The position numbers and the translations under genes were made by a program. From contig NZ_CP109171.1 in NCBI RefSeq assembly GCF_036246005.1, forward strand, positions 5,692,001 through 5,756,000: a stretch of DNA of 64,000 nt, read 5' to 3'. The stretch comes from Streptomyces sp. NBC_01723. GTDB lineage: Bacteria; Actinomycetota; Actinomycetes; Streptomycetales; Streptomycetaceae. The notes under the pieces were generated by a model, which searched no databases, was not told the DNA's origin, and saw nothing but the letters and a program-made list of their open reading frames with translations. Positions within the stretch are counted from its first letter, which is position 1. Each line of letters begins with the position of its first letter. Positions 16,420 through 25,479 of the stretch are shown here, piece after piece.

Positions 16420-17013
16420 ATGGAAGCATTCACCACGCACACCGGCCGGGCCGTCCCGCTGCGCCGCAGCAACGTCGACACCGACCAGATCATCCCCGCC
16501 CACTGGCTCAAGAAGGTGACCCGGGACGGGTTCGAGGACGGGCTGTTCGAGGCCTGGCGCAAGGACGGGTCCTTCGTCCTCAACCAGCCCGAGCGCCAGG
16601 GCGCCACGGTCCTGGTGGCCGGCCCCGACTTCGGCACCGGCTCCTCCCGTGAGCACGCCGTCTGGGCGCTGCAGAACTACGGCTTCAAGGCCGTGATCTC
16701 CTCCCGCTTCGCCGACATCTTCCGGGGCAACTCGCTGAAGAACGGCCTGCTCACCGTGGTCCTCGACCAGAAGATCGTGGACGCGCTGTGGGCGCTCACG
16801 GAGCAGGACCCGCAGGCGGAGATCACCGTCGACCTGGAGGCCCGCGAGGTCCGGGCGGACGGCATCACGGCCTCCTTCGAGCTGGACGAGAACTCCCGCT
16901 GGCGGCTGCTGAACGGGCTGGACGACATCTCGATCACCCTCCAGAACGAGGCGGACATCGCCACGTACGAGGCCAAGCGCCCTTCGTACAAGCCGCAGAC
17001 CATCCAGGTCTGA
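16420..17013 (+). CDS. leuD: 3-isopropylmalate dehydratase, small subunit
   Basis: A 197-residue small subunit that completes the LeuCD enzyme by supplying substrate-recognition residues. Landmarks are [19 protein letters not shown] near the start, [17 protein letters not shown] (about 68-84) and [17 protein letters not shown]. The ATG is five bases past leuC, with its ribosome-binding GGAG inside the leuC end. A textbook terminator follows. Confidence 0.97.
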   Translation: MEAFTTHTGRAVPLRRSNVDTDQIIPAHWLKKVTRDGFEDGLFEAWRKDGSFVLNQPERQGATVLVAGPDFGTGSSREHAVWALQNYGFKAVISSRFADIFRGNSLKNGLLTVVLDQKIVDALWALTEQDPQAEITVDLEAREVRADGITASFELDENSRWRLLNGLDDISITLQNEADIATYEAKRPSYKPQTIQV

Positions 17014-17067
17014 CCCCGGGCCCGCAGAGGCTCCCGCAAGGTCGAGTTTCGGCCACCCAACACCCCC

Positions 17068-17108
17068 GCCGTACCCCCGATCAGCCCGATCGGGGGTACG
17101 GCCGTTTT
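17068..17108 (+). terminator. Rho-independent terminator after leuCD
   Basis: A perfect 15-bp stem (17068-17082 with 17088-17102) with a five-base loop, followed by a run of five T. This is one of the few classical U-tract terminators in the window. Confidence 0.92.
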
Positions 17109-17286
17109 TGGTTCGGGCGGCGGGCGCCCGTCAGTGGTGAGGCGCACAACTTCCCACGTTAGAGGCTTGGTTGCCGGGGTACAGAGGTTCTGGAGGCGCG
17201 GGTTCCGGGAGAGCCCGGAAGGCCGTTCGGGGCGGCAGTTGCCCCCTGCGCAGGCGACAACTCGCCCCAGATGGCACAATCTGTGC

Positions 17287-17517
17287 ATGGACCACGACGG
17301 CCAACTCGAGCTCTATGCGGCGGTCGCGGTCCGGCTCAAGGAAGCGCACACAAGAGTGCGCGCACTGCAAGTCCCGGAGGGCGTACGGATGGCGCTGACC
17401 CGGAAGCTGCTGGTCATTACGGCCGCGGCCAAACACGATCTCGCCGGTGCGGCAAGGCGCCTGGATCGGTTCACCGCCGACCTCGACGAGGGTCGATTCC
17501 CCGAAGAGGACGGCTGA
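17287..17517 (+). CDS. Conserved small protein of unknown function
   Basis: A 76-residue, mostly helical protein that I recognise only as a conserved Streptomyces gene between leuD and hupS. It reads MDHDGQLELYAAVAVRLKEAH, then a helix with VPEGVRMALTRKLLVITAAAKHDL and an acidic tail ending FPEEDG. There is no signal peptide, Cys pair or known motif. The start is ATG 17287. CACAAT at 17275-17280 is placed like a -10 element only seven bases before the ATG, so a leaderless transcript is possible, though I see no good -35. Confidence 0.75.
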   Translation: MDHDGQLELYAAVAVRLKEAHTRVRALQVPEGVRMALTRKLLVITAAAKHDLAGAARRLDRFTADLDEGRFPEEDG

Positions 17518-17574
17518 ACAGGCCGGGGCGGCCCGAGTCCGTTGCGGCACAAGGGTGATTAGCCCGTTTCGTGT

Positions 17575-17603
17575 TTGATTTGCGGTATATATCTGCCTAA
17601 CGT
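17575..17603 (+). promoter_or_regulatory. Candidate promoter of hupS
   Basis: TTGATT (17575-17580) and TAACGT (17598-17603) are separated by 17 bases in an unusually AT-rich stretch (a TATATAT run within the spacer), about 50 bases upstream of the hupS GTG. This resembles an HrdB-type promoter. Confidence 0.5.
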
Positions 17604-17654
17604 GCGAAAAAGCTTGAACACATTCGTTCTGGCGATGTCTCCGAAGGGGAAGAC

Positions 17655-18311
17655 GTGAACAAGGCGCAGCTCGTAGAAGCGATTGCCGACAAGGTGGGCG
17701 GCAGGCAGCAGGCCGCCGACGCCGTCGACGCGGTCCTGGACGCCCTCGTCCGTGCCGTGGTCTCGGGCGACCGGGTCTCGGTCACCGGCTTCGGTTCCTT
17801 CGAGAAGGTCGACCGTCCCGCCCGCTACGCCCGCAATCCCCAGACGGGCGAGCGGGTTCGGGTCAAGAAGACCTCGGTGCCGCGCTTCCGCGCGGGTCAG
17901 GGCTTCAAGGACCTGGTGAGCGGCTCGAAGAAGCTCCCGAAGAACGACATCGCGGTCAAGAAGGCCCCCAAGGGCAGCCTGTCCGGTCCGTCGGCCACGA
18001 TCTCCAAGGCCGCGGGCAAGAAGGCCGCCGCCAAGAAGACCGCGGCGAAGAAGGCCACGGGAGCGGCGAAGAAGACCACCGCGGCGAAGAAGACCGCGGC
18101 CAAGAAGGCCACCGGAGCGGCGAAGAAGGCCACGGGCGCGGCGAAGAAGACCACCGCGGCGAAGAAGACCGCGGCCAAGACCACCGCGACGGCGAAGAAG
18201 ACCGCGGCGAAGAAGGCTCCCGCCAAGAAGGCGACCGCCAAGAAGGCCCCGGCCAAGAAGTCGACCGCCCGCAAGACCACCGCCAAGAAGGCCACCGCCC
18301 GCAAGAAGTAG
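17655..18311 (+). CDS. hupS: HU-type nucleoid protein HupS with lysine-rich tail
   Basis: A 218-residue two-part protein. Residues 1-93 are a classic HU domain (MNKAQLVEAIADKV, VTGFGSFEKVDRPARYARNP with the DNA-intercalating RNPQTG loop). Residues from about 110 form a histone-H1-like tail built from repeated AAKK/TAAKKATG units. Dual-domain HU proteins occur in actinobacteria. In Streptomyces HupS condenses the nucleoid in spores, while HupA is the vegetative form. The start is GTG, with AAGGGGAAG upstream. The tail DNA is repetitive, so copy number could vary between strains. A hairpin terminator follows. Confidence 0.95.
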   Translation: MNKAQLVEAIADKVGGRQQAADAVDAVLDALVRAVVSGDRVSVTGFGSFEKVDRPARYARNPQTGERVRVKKTSVPRFRAGQGFKDLVSGSKKLPKNDIAVKKAPKGSLSGPSATISKAAGKKAAAKKTAAKKATGAAKKTTAAKKTAAKKATGAAKKATGAAKKTTAAKKTAAKTTATAKKTAAKKAPAKKATAKKAPAKKSTARKTTAKKATARKK

Positions 18312-18348
18312 CAGCCGGCGGCAGCGGGCGAACAGGGCTCTCACGCGC

Positions 18349-18379
18349 CGGGCCGGACTCCCTCTCGGAGTCCGGCCCG
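18349..18379. terminator. Bidirectional terminator between hupS and the minus-strand pair
   Basis: A perfect 13-bp stem (18349-18361 with 18367-18379) and five-base loop lie between two converging transcripts: hupS and the small gene ending at 18399. Confidence 0.8.
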
Positions 18380-18398
18380 CGGCGTTTTCCCAGGTCGT

Positions 18399-18602
18399 TC
18401 AGAGGGTCTGGAGCGTCACCAGCGTGATCCGGCGGTCCTCGCCCGCCCCCTCCGTCTCGATCCGCACCCGCTGACCCGGCCGAAGCAGCCGCAGGCCCCC
18501 CGCGTCGAACGCCGCCGCGTCGAAGGGCACGGGCGTGCCGTCGTCGAGCAGTACCTGCCCGCTGCGGCTTTCGGGGTCGTACGTGTACGCGGTCGCCTGC
18601 AT
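18399..18602 (-). CDS. Small cold-shock-like protein
   Basis: A 67-residue protein with the feel of a short OB-fold or cold-shock-like domain: an opening strand with TYDPESRSGQVLLDDGTPVPFD, then LRPGQRVRIETEGAGEDRRITLVTLQTL. The typical nucleic-acid-binding KGFGFI and VFVH motifs of Csp proteins are missing, so binding activity is uncertain. It starts nine bases after the stop of the upstream guanylyltransferase gene on the same strand and is probably cotranscribed with it. Confidence 0.75.
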   Translation of the reverse strand: MQATAYTYDPESRSGQVLLDDGTPVPFDAAAFDAGGLRLLRPGQRVRIETEGAGEDRRITLVTLQTL

Positions 18603-18611
18603 GGCGGCAGC

Positions 18612-19250
18612 CTACTGCCCGGCGATCAGCAACCGCGCCGCCACCGCCGCCGTCCGGGGCCCCACCCCCAGTGCCAGGGCGGAGCGCAGATCACCGCCGG
18701 TGTCGACGTCCTGCCGTACGGAATCCACCGCGCCGAGGGACAGTTCCACCGCGCCGGACGCCCGGTGGCGGACCCGGGAATCCGGACCGAATGCCGGGGA
18801 CAATTCGACGCCCGTCACTGCGGTCAGCAAGGTCGTGCCGATTCCGGCCGCGTCCGGGAGAAAAGCGCGCGAGAATTGCCCGGCCGCCGCCAGGACCCGC
18901 GCCAATTCCGCCGGCCGCAACGCGGGGAGATCCGCGTTGAGTGCCGCCACCGGAGTTCCGGGACGTGCCGCGCGGACCGTCGCGGCGCCGTGCGCCAGCG
19001 CCGCGTTCAGACCGCCCCGGGGCTCGTCCGTGACGAGGGCCGCGCCGAGCGCCGCCAGCTCCCGCCCGGCCCGTGCGTCGTTCGTGACGACTGCCACATC
19101 CGCGACCGCCGGGCAGGCCAGCGCGGCTGCCACGGCGTCCTGGGCGAACGCCAGCGCGAGATCCGGCCGGACCCCGTCGTCCGCGGTGTCCGACAGCCTG
19201 CTCTTGGCCCGGGCGAGGGGCTTCACGGGTACGACCAAGGTCCACTGCAC
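18612..19250 (-). CDS. cofC: Cofactor F420 guanylyltransferase (CofC/FbiD family)
   Basis: A 212-residue nucleotidyltransferase for coenzyme F420 biosynthesis. In actinobacteria the family (FbiD) transfers GMP from GTP to phosphoenolpyruvate; archaeal CofC uses 2-phospholactate. Recognition rests on the N-terminal VVPVKPLARAKSRL, VVTNDARAGRELAALGA, the GGLNAALAHG turn and the AALNADLPALRPAEL block, followed by a late DVDTGGDL motif. It starts at GTG and heads a two-gene minus-strand unit. Other F420 genes are not in the window. Confidence 0.88.
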   Translation of the reverse strand: MQWTLVVPVKPLARAKSRLSDTADDGVRPDLALAFAQDAVAAALACPAVADVAVVTNDARAGRELAALGAALVTDEPRGGLNAALAHGAATVRAARPGTPVAALNADLPALRPAELARVLAAAGQFSRAFLPDAAGIGTTLLTAVTGVELSPAFGPDSRVRHRASGAVELSLGAVDSVRQDVDTGGDLRSALALGVGPRTAAVAARLLIAGQ

Positions 19251-19393
19251 GAGCGTTCCGTCCTTCTCTCGTCGCCGTCATTGTCACCTGGGAGACCTGG
19301 CGGTTCACTCGCCGGGGCGTACGGTGTTCTCGACAGACGGGCGGCCCGGGGCGACACTTGTCCGGCCCCAGGCCCTGGAGGAAAGGTGTCAGC

Positions 19394-20197
19394 GTGCCCC
19401 GCCGCAGAATCGGCTTCTGGTACCGCCTGGCCGCGGTGATCTGCAAACCGCCGCTCATGGTTCTGATCAAGCGGGACTGGCGGGGAATGGAGAACATTCC
19501 GGCCGACGGCGGATTTATCACCGCCGTGAACCACAATTCGCACGTGGACCCCTTCGCGTACGCGCACTATCAGTACAACACCGGGCGCGTCCCCCGATTC
19601 CTGGCGAAGAGCGGCCTTTTCAAGAAGGGCTTCGTCGGCGCCGCGATGCGGGGCACCGGACAGATCCCCGTCTACCGCGAGAGCACGGACGCCCTCAGCG
19701 CCTTCCGGGCCGCGATCGAGGCCGTGGAGCGCGGCGAGTGCGTCGCCTTCTACCCCGAGGGCACCCTCACCCGCGACCCGGACGGCTGGCCGATGACCGC
19801 CAAGACCGGTGCCGCGCGCGTCGCCCTGCAGACCAAGTGCCCGGTGATCCCGGTCGCCCAGTGGGGCTGCAACGAACTGCTGCCGCCCTACGCCAAGAAG
19901 CCGAACCTCCTACCGCGCAAGACCCATCGCGTGCTGGCGGGGCCGCCGGTCGACCTCTCGCGGTTCTACGACCGGGAGATGACCGCGGAGCTGCTGAAGG
20001 AGGCCACCGAGGTCATCATGGCCGCCGTCACCGGCCACCTGGAGGAGATCCGGGGCGAGAGGGCACCCCGGACCCCCTACGACCCGCGCCGCGAGCGGAT
20101 CGAGCAGCGGCGCCGTACGCAGTCGCAGACACCGTCGCAGTCGCAGAAGGCGCCGGCACGGACGCGGGGAACGCAGGCAGAAGGGCAGAGCACGTGA
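19394..20197 (+). CDS. plsC: 1-acyl-glycerol-3-phosphate acyltransferase-like protein (PlsC family)
   Basis: A 267-residue lysophospholipid acyltransferase. The catalytic motif is NHNSHVDPF (HxxxxD variant), followed by GQIPVYRES, the FYPEGTLTRDPDGWPM glycerol-phosphate site and PVIPVAQWG. It would make phosphatidic acid for membrane lipids. A basic, Gln/Arg-rich tail ends the protein. The GTG at 19394 was chosen for its AAAGG seven bases upstream and MPRRRIGFWYRL start. Its stop overlaps the gpsA start by four bases, linking acyl transfer to supply of glycerol 3-phosphate. Confidence 0.88.
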   Translation: MPRRRIGFWYRLAAVICKPPLMVLIKRDWRGMENIPADGGFITAVNHNSHVDPFAYAHYQYNTGRVPRFLAKSGLFKKGFVGAAMRGTGQIPVYRESTDALSAFRAAIEAVERGECVAFYPEGTLTRDPDGWPMTAKTGAARVALQTKCPVIPVAQWGCNELLPPYAKKPNLLPRKTHRVLAGPPVDLSRFYDREMTAELLKEATEVIMAAVTGHLEEIRGERAPRTPYDPRRERIEQRRRTQSQTPSQSQKAPARTRGTQAEGQST

Positions 20198-21204
20198 GCA
20201 AGCCGGTCAAGGCGGCCGTCTTCGGCACCGGATCCTGGGGCACCGCCTTCGGCACGGTCCTCGCCGACGCGGGGTGCGACGTCACCCTGTGGGGGCGCCG
20301 CGCCGACCTCGCCGACGCAGTCAACTCCACCCGGACCAACCCGGACTACCTGCCCGGCGTGGAACTCCCCGCCGGCCTGCGGGCCACCACCGACGCCGCC
20401 GAGGCCGCGCGCGACGCCGACTTCACGGTCCTCGCCGTCCCCTCCCAGACGCTGCGCGCCAACCTCGCCGCCTGGACGCCGCTGCTGGCGCCCGACACGG
20501 TCCTGGTGTCGCTGATGAAGGGCGTCGAACTCGGCTCCGCGATGCGGATGAGCGAGGTCATCGAGGACGTCGCCAAGGTCGGCGCCGAGCGCATCGCCGT
20601 GGTCACCGGGCCCAACCTGGCCCGCGAGATCGCCGCCCGCATGCCGGCCGCCGCCGTGGTCGCCTGCCCCGACGAATCCGTCGCCCAGCGCCTCCAGACC
20701 GCCTGCCACACGCCGTACTTCCGCCCGTACACGAACACCGACGTCGTCGGCTGCGAACTGGGCGGCGCCGTGAAGAACGTGATCGGGCTGGCCGTCGGCA
20801 TCGCGGACGGCATGGGCCTGGGCGACAACGCCAAGGGGTCCCTGATCACCCGCGGCCTCGCCGAGACCACCCGCCTCGGGGTCGCCCTCGGCGCCGACCC
20901 GCTGACCTTCTCCGGACTGGCCGGGCTCGGCGACCTGGTGGCGACCTGCTCGTCCCCGCTGTCCCGCAACCACACCTTCGGCACCAACCTGGGCAAGGGC
21001 ATGACCCTCCAGGAGACCATCGCGGTCACCAAGCAGACCGCCGAGGGCGTCAAGTCCTGCGAGTCGGTGCTGGATCTGGCGCGCAGGCACGGCGTCGACA
21101 TGCCGATCACCGAGACCGTGGTCGCCATCGTGCACGAGGGCAAGCCCCCGGTCGTCGCGGTCAAGGAGCTGATGTCGCGCAGCGCGAAGCCCGAACGACG
21201 CTGA
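20194..21204 (+). CDS. gpsA: Glycerol-3-phosphate dehydrogenase [NAD(P)+]
   Basis: A 336-residue enzyme reducing dihydroxyacetone phosphate to sn-glycerol 3-phosphate, the backbone of phospholipids. The Rossmann motif is VFGTGSWGTAFG near 8-19, with TGPNLAREIA, GGAVKNVIGLAVGIADG (containing the catalytic Lys) and LAGLGDLVATCSSPLSRN typical of GpsA. Its start GTGA overlaps the plsC stop. Confidence 0.96.
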   Translation: MSKPVKAAVFGTGSWGTAFGTVLADAGCDVTLWGRRADLADAVNSTRTNPDYLPGVELPAGLRATTDAAEAARDADFTVLAVPSQTLRANLAAWTPLLAPDTVLVSLMKGVELGSAMRMSEVIEDVAKVGAERIAVVTGPNLAREIAARMPAAAVVACPDESVAQRLQTACHTPYFRPYTNTDVVGCELGGAVKNVIGLAVGIADGMGLGDNAKGSLITRGLAETTRLGVALGADPLTFSGLAGLGDLVATCSSPLSRNHTFGTNLGKGMTLQETIAVTKQTAEGVKSCESVLDLARRHGVDMPITETVVAIVHEGKPPVVAVKELMSRSAKPERR

Positions 21205-21296
21205 GCGACACCGGACGGCACCCCGGGCGCCACCCGCGCCACGCGGCCCCGCCGACGCTGTCTCGCGGCCCTACGGGCGGGTACTCTCAACGCGAT

Positions 21297-22454
<1,158 letters not shown>

Positions 22455-22477
22455 CGTCTGCCGCCCCGCTCACCTAC

Positions 22478-22507
22478 AGAAGGCGACCCCCTCGGGGGTC
22501 GCCTTCT
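22478..22507. terminator. Hairpin terminator after ddlA
   Basis: A perfect 13-bp stem (22478-22490 with 22495-22507) and CTCG loop. It also lies at the end of the minus-strand unit coming from 22915, so it may serve both directions. Confidence 0.85.
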
Positions 22508-22681
22508 CGCAGTATGATCAGCGGGTTTCCCCGGCCCGCAGGCGGCAGCGTGTTGTCCGGGTTCCGCCACAGCTTCGTGACCGGGGCCCGGGCCGGGAAC
22601 CGCCGCCGACCCGCTGTCGTCTGCTGAGGAGCAGCCGACGGCGGCGATCAACAGTACGAGAGCGAGCGGGCGGAAGGGGGG
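22508..22681 (-). pseudogene. Decayed remnant of a DUF3515 lipoprotein gene
   Basis: Directly after the Lrp-type gene, minus-strand DNA encodes an intact lipoprotein leader (FRPLALVLLIAAVGCSSADD) but has no start codon in that frame before the Lrp stop. About 80 bases later the sense frame shifts by one at a GGCCCGGGCCCC tract. The new frame reads VTKLWRNPDNTLPPAGRGN, then PLIILR, which resembles the first part of DUF3515 secreted proteins. These are usually found between ddlA and this Lrp-type gene in Streptomyces. The sequence then stops at the terminator; some 100 residues are missing. Start loss, a frameshift and truncation all indicate a pseudogene. The DUF3515 link is from memory of family and synteny. 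Confidence 0.55.
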
Positions 22682-22915
22682 TCAGAGATGAACCACGGGG
22701 CAGGTCAGTGTGCGTGTGATGCCGTCCACCTGCTGGACCTTGGCGACCACCATGCGACCGAGTTCGTCGACGGTGTCGGACTGGGCGCGCACGATGACGT
22801 CGTAGGGTCCTGTCACGTCCTCGGCCGTGATCACCCCGGGGATCTTGCTGATCGTCTCGGCGACGGTCGACGCCTTGCCGACCTCCGTCTGGATCAGGAT
22901 GTACGCCTGTACCAC
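22682..22915 (-). CDS. Stand-alone Lrp/AsnC ligand-binding (RAM) domain protein
   Basis: A 77-residue protein made only of the effector-binding half of Lrp/AsnC regulators: VQAYILIQTEVGKASTVAETISKIPGV, then EDVTGPYDVIVRAQSDTVDELG and IDGITRTLTCPVVHL-type ending. There is no DNA-binding helix-turn-helix. Such proteins form dimers that bind amino acids and can modify full-length Lrp proteins or enzymes. The GTG at 22915 was chosen for its GGAGG just upstream. It is divergent from thiL and was probably once followed by the lipoprotein gene that is now a remnant. Confidence 0.85.
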   Translation of the reverse strand: MVQAYILIQTEVGKASTVAETISKIPGVITAEDVTGPYDVIVRAQSDTVDELGRMVVAKVQQVDGITRTLTCPVVHL

Positions 22916-23142
22916 GGAACCTCCAGAGCGGCCACGAGGATCATGTGGGGAAAAGGAACGCCACGGTATCGCGTAGCCGCTCTCCGCGGGGAGACCCGTG
23001 GGCCGCGGGCCCCGCGCGCCGGGGTGGCGGAATGACACGAGTTGACGATCACGCCGACCGTGGCGACGGTCATTTCGACCGTAACGAGGACAGAGATGAC
23101 GCGCGACCGGGCACGGACAGGGACAGAAGGGGAGCCAAGGCG

Positions 23143-24107
23143 ATGAAGGGCACTGTTGGTGAGCTGGGGGAGTTCGGGCTCATCAGGGAGCTCACCTCCC
23201 GTCTCACCACCACCCCGGCGGTCCGGGTGGGACCCGGCGACGACGCCGCGGTGGTGGCCGCGCCCGACCGCCGGGTGGTGGCCAGCACCGACATTCTCGT
23301 GGAGGGGCGGCACTTCCGCCGGGACTGGTCCACCGCGTACGACGTGGGCCGCAAGGCCGCCGCGCAGAACCTCGCGGACATCGCCGCCATGGGCGCGGTG
23401 CCGACCGCGCTCCTGCTCGGCCTGGTCGTCCCCGCCGAACTGCCGGTGACCTGGCCGACCGAGCTGATGGACGGCCTGCGCGACGAGTGCCAGGTGGCCG
23501 GCGCCTCCGTGGTCGGCGGCGACGTGGTGCGCGGCGACACCATCACCGTCTCCATCACCGCGCTGGGCGACCTGCGCAACCAGGAGCCCGTCACCCGGGG
23601 CGGCGCCCAGCCCGGCGACCTCGTCGCGGTGACCGGCTGGCTGGGCTGGTCCGCCGCCGGGTTCGCCGTGCTGTCCCGCGGCTTCCGCTCGCCGCGCGCC
23701 TTCGTCGAGGCCCACCGGCGCCCCGAGCCCCCGTACCACGCGGGTCCGGCCGCGGCCGGGCTCGGCGCCACCGCCATGTGCGACGTGAGCGACGGGCTCA
23801 TCGCCGACCTGGGGCACATCGCCGAGGCCAGCAAGGTCAGGATCGACGTCCGCTCCGGCCAGATCGACATCCCGTCCCAGATGAACGACATCGGGCAGGC
23901 CGTCGGTGTCGACCCCATGCAGTGGGTGCTCACCGGGGGAGAGGACCACGCGATCGTGGCGACCTTCCCGCCGGACGTGAAGCTGCCCGCCCGCTGGAAG
24001 GTCATCGGCGAGGTCCTCAACCCCTCCGCGCTGCCCCAGGTGACCGTCGACGGGGCCCCCTGGACCAGCAAGGGCGGCTGGGACCACTTCGGCGGGGAGG
24101 TCGAGGC

Positions 24108-24111
<4 letters not shown>
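23143..24111 (+). CDS. thiL: Thiamine-monophosphate kinase
   Basis: A 322-residue ThiL, phosphorylating thiamine monophosphate to the active diphosphate. It has the AIRS-family [30 protein letters not shown] start (given by its ends: VGPGDD and VEGRHF), [29 protein letters not shown] and [16 protein letters not shown]. The start was set at ATG 23143, after AAGGGGAGCCAAGG; upstream in-frame codons give unlikely sequence. Its stop overlaps the thiD start by four bases. No THI-box riboswitch was found upstream. Confidence 0.95.
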
Positions 24112-24905
<794 letters not shown>

Positions 24906-24955
24906 GCCGCGCGTGACCTACGAGTGTGACCTACGAACGTGGCCTGTGAGCACGG

Positions 24956-24987
24956 CAAAAAGCCGGTCCACCCGAGGTGGACCGGCT
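24956..24987 (-). terminator. Rho-independent terminator of rpmB
   Basis: A perfect 12-bp stem (24961-24972 with 24976-24987) with a CGA/TCG loop. Read on the minus strand it is followed by five T, so it ends the rpmB transcript. On the plus strand it also lies beyond thiD. Confidence 0.88.
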
Positions 24988-25030
24988 CCCTGCAGCGGAC
25001 CAGGCAGTGGCCGCGCGCTCAGCTGACGCG

Positions 25031-25216
25031 TCAGCGCGAGACCTTGCCGGCCTTGATGCACGAGGTGCAAGCGTTCACGCGCTTCGGCGTCCCGCCCTCC
25101 ACGGTACGCACGCGCTGGATGTTGGGGTTCCAGCGACGGGGCGTACGGCGGTGGGAGTGCGAGATGTTGTTGCCGAAGCCCGGCCCCTTGCCGCAGACGT
25201 CGCAGTTGGCAGCCAC
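25031..25216 (-). CDS. rpmB: 50S ribosomal protein L28, zinc-binding form
   Basis: A 61-residue L28. The start [21 protein letters not shown] and the later CTSC give two Cys pairs, so this is the zinc-containing (C+) paralogue. Streptomyces usually carry a Cys-free copy elsewhere that replaces it under zinc starvation. It is monocistronic, with its own terminator and a 24-bp palindrome 34 bases upstream. Confidence 0.95.
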   Translation of the reverse strand: MAANCDVCGKGPGFGNNISHSHRRTPRRWNPNIQRVRTVEGGTPKRVNACTSCIKAGKVSR

Positions 25217-25249
25217 GGGTCACTCCAAAGACTTCAGATGCACTTACGG

Positions 25250-25273
25250 TTGATCCCGGCATGCCGGGATCAA
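25250..25273. promoter_or_regulatory. 24-bp perfect palindrome upstream of rpmB
   Basis: A perfect palindrome with half-site TTGATCCCGGCA lies between the divergent rpmB and DAK-domain genes, 34 bases before the rpmB start. A second inverted repeat (GCCCGATC-GG-GATCGGGC) is at 25323-25340. Either could be an operator or a leader hairpin. Neither resembles the AT-rich Zur box. Confidence 0.45.
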
Positions 25274-25479
25274 GTTCTCGGACTCGACGGTCCGGGATCT
25301 GAGTGGCGGTGCCAGGGGGATGGCCCGATCGGGATCGGGCAACCGGAGCAGCATACAACGGCTGCTCCCGTACAACGAAACTACCACGGCAGCTCAGGGG
25401 CCCGCCCCGGCCCTCTTCCGCCGGGCACCCGCCCAAGGTCTACGCTGCCAGCCACGGCCGGCAGCTCAGGGAGGCACAG

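Noticed and set aside
18010..18305. DNA tandem repeat in hupS as an independent element
   Set aside because: The repetition follows from the Lys/Ala-rich protein tail and is explained by the coding sequence.
22916..23142. THI-box (TPP) riboswitch upstream of thiL
   Set aside because: The conserved CTGAGA and related TPP-aptamer segments could not be found in this leader.
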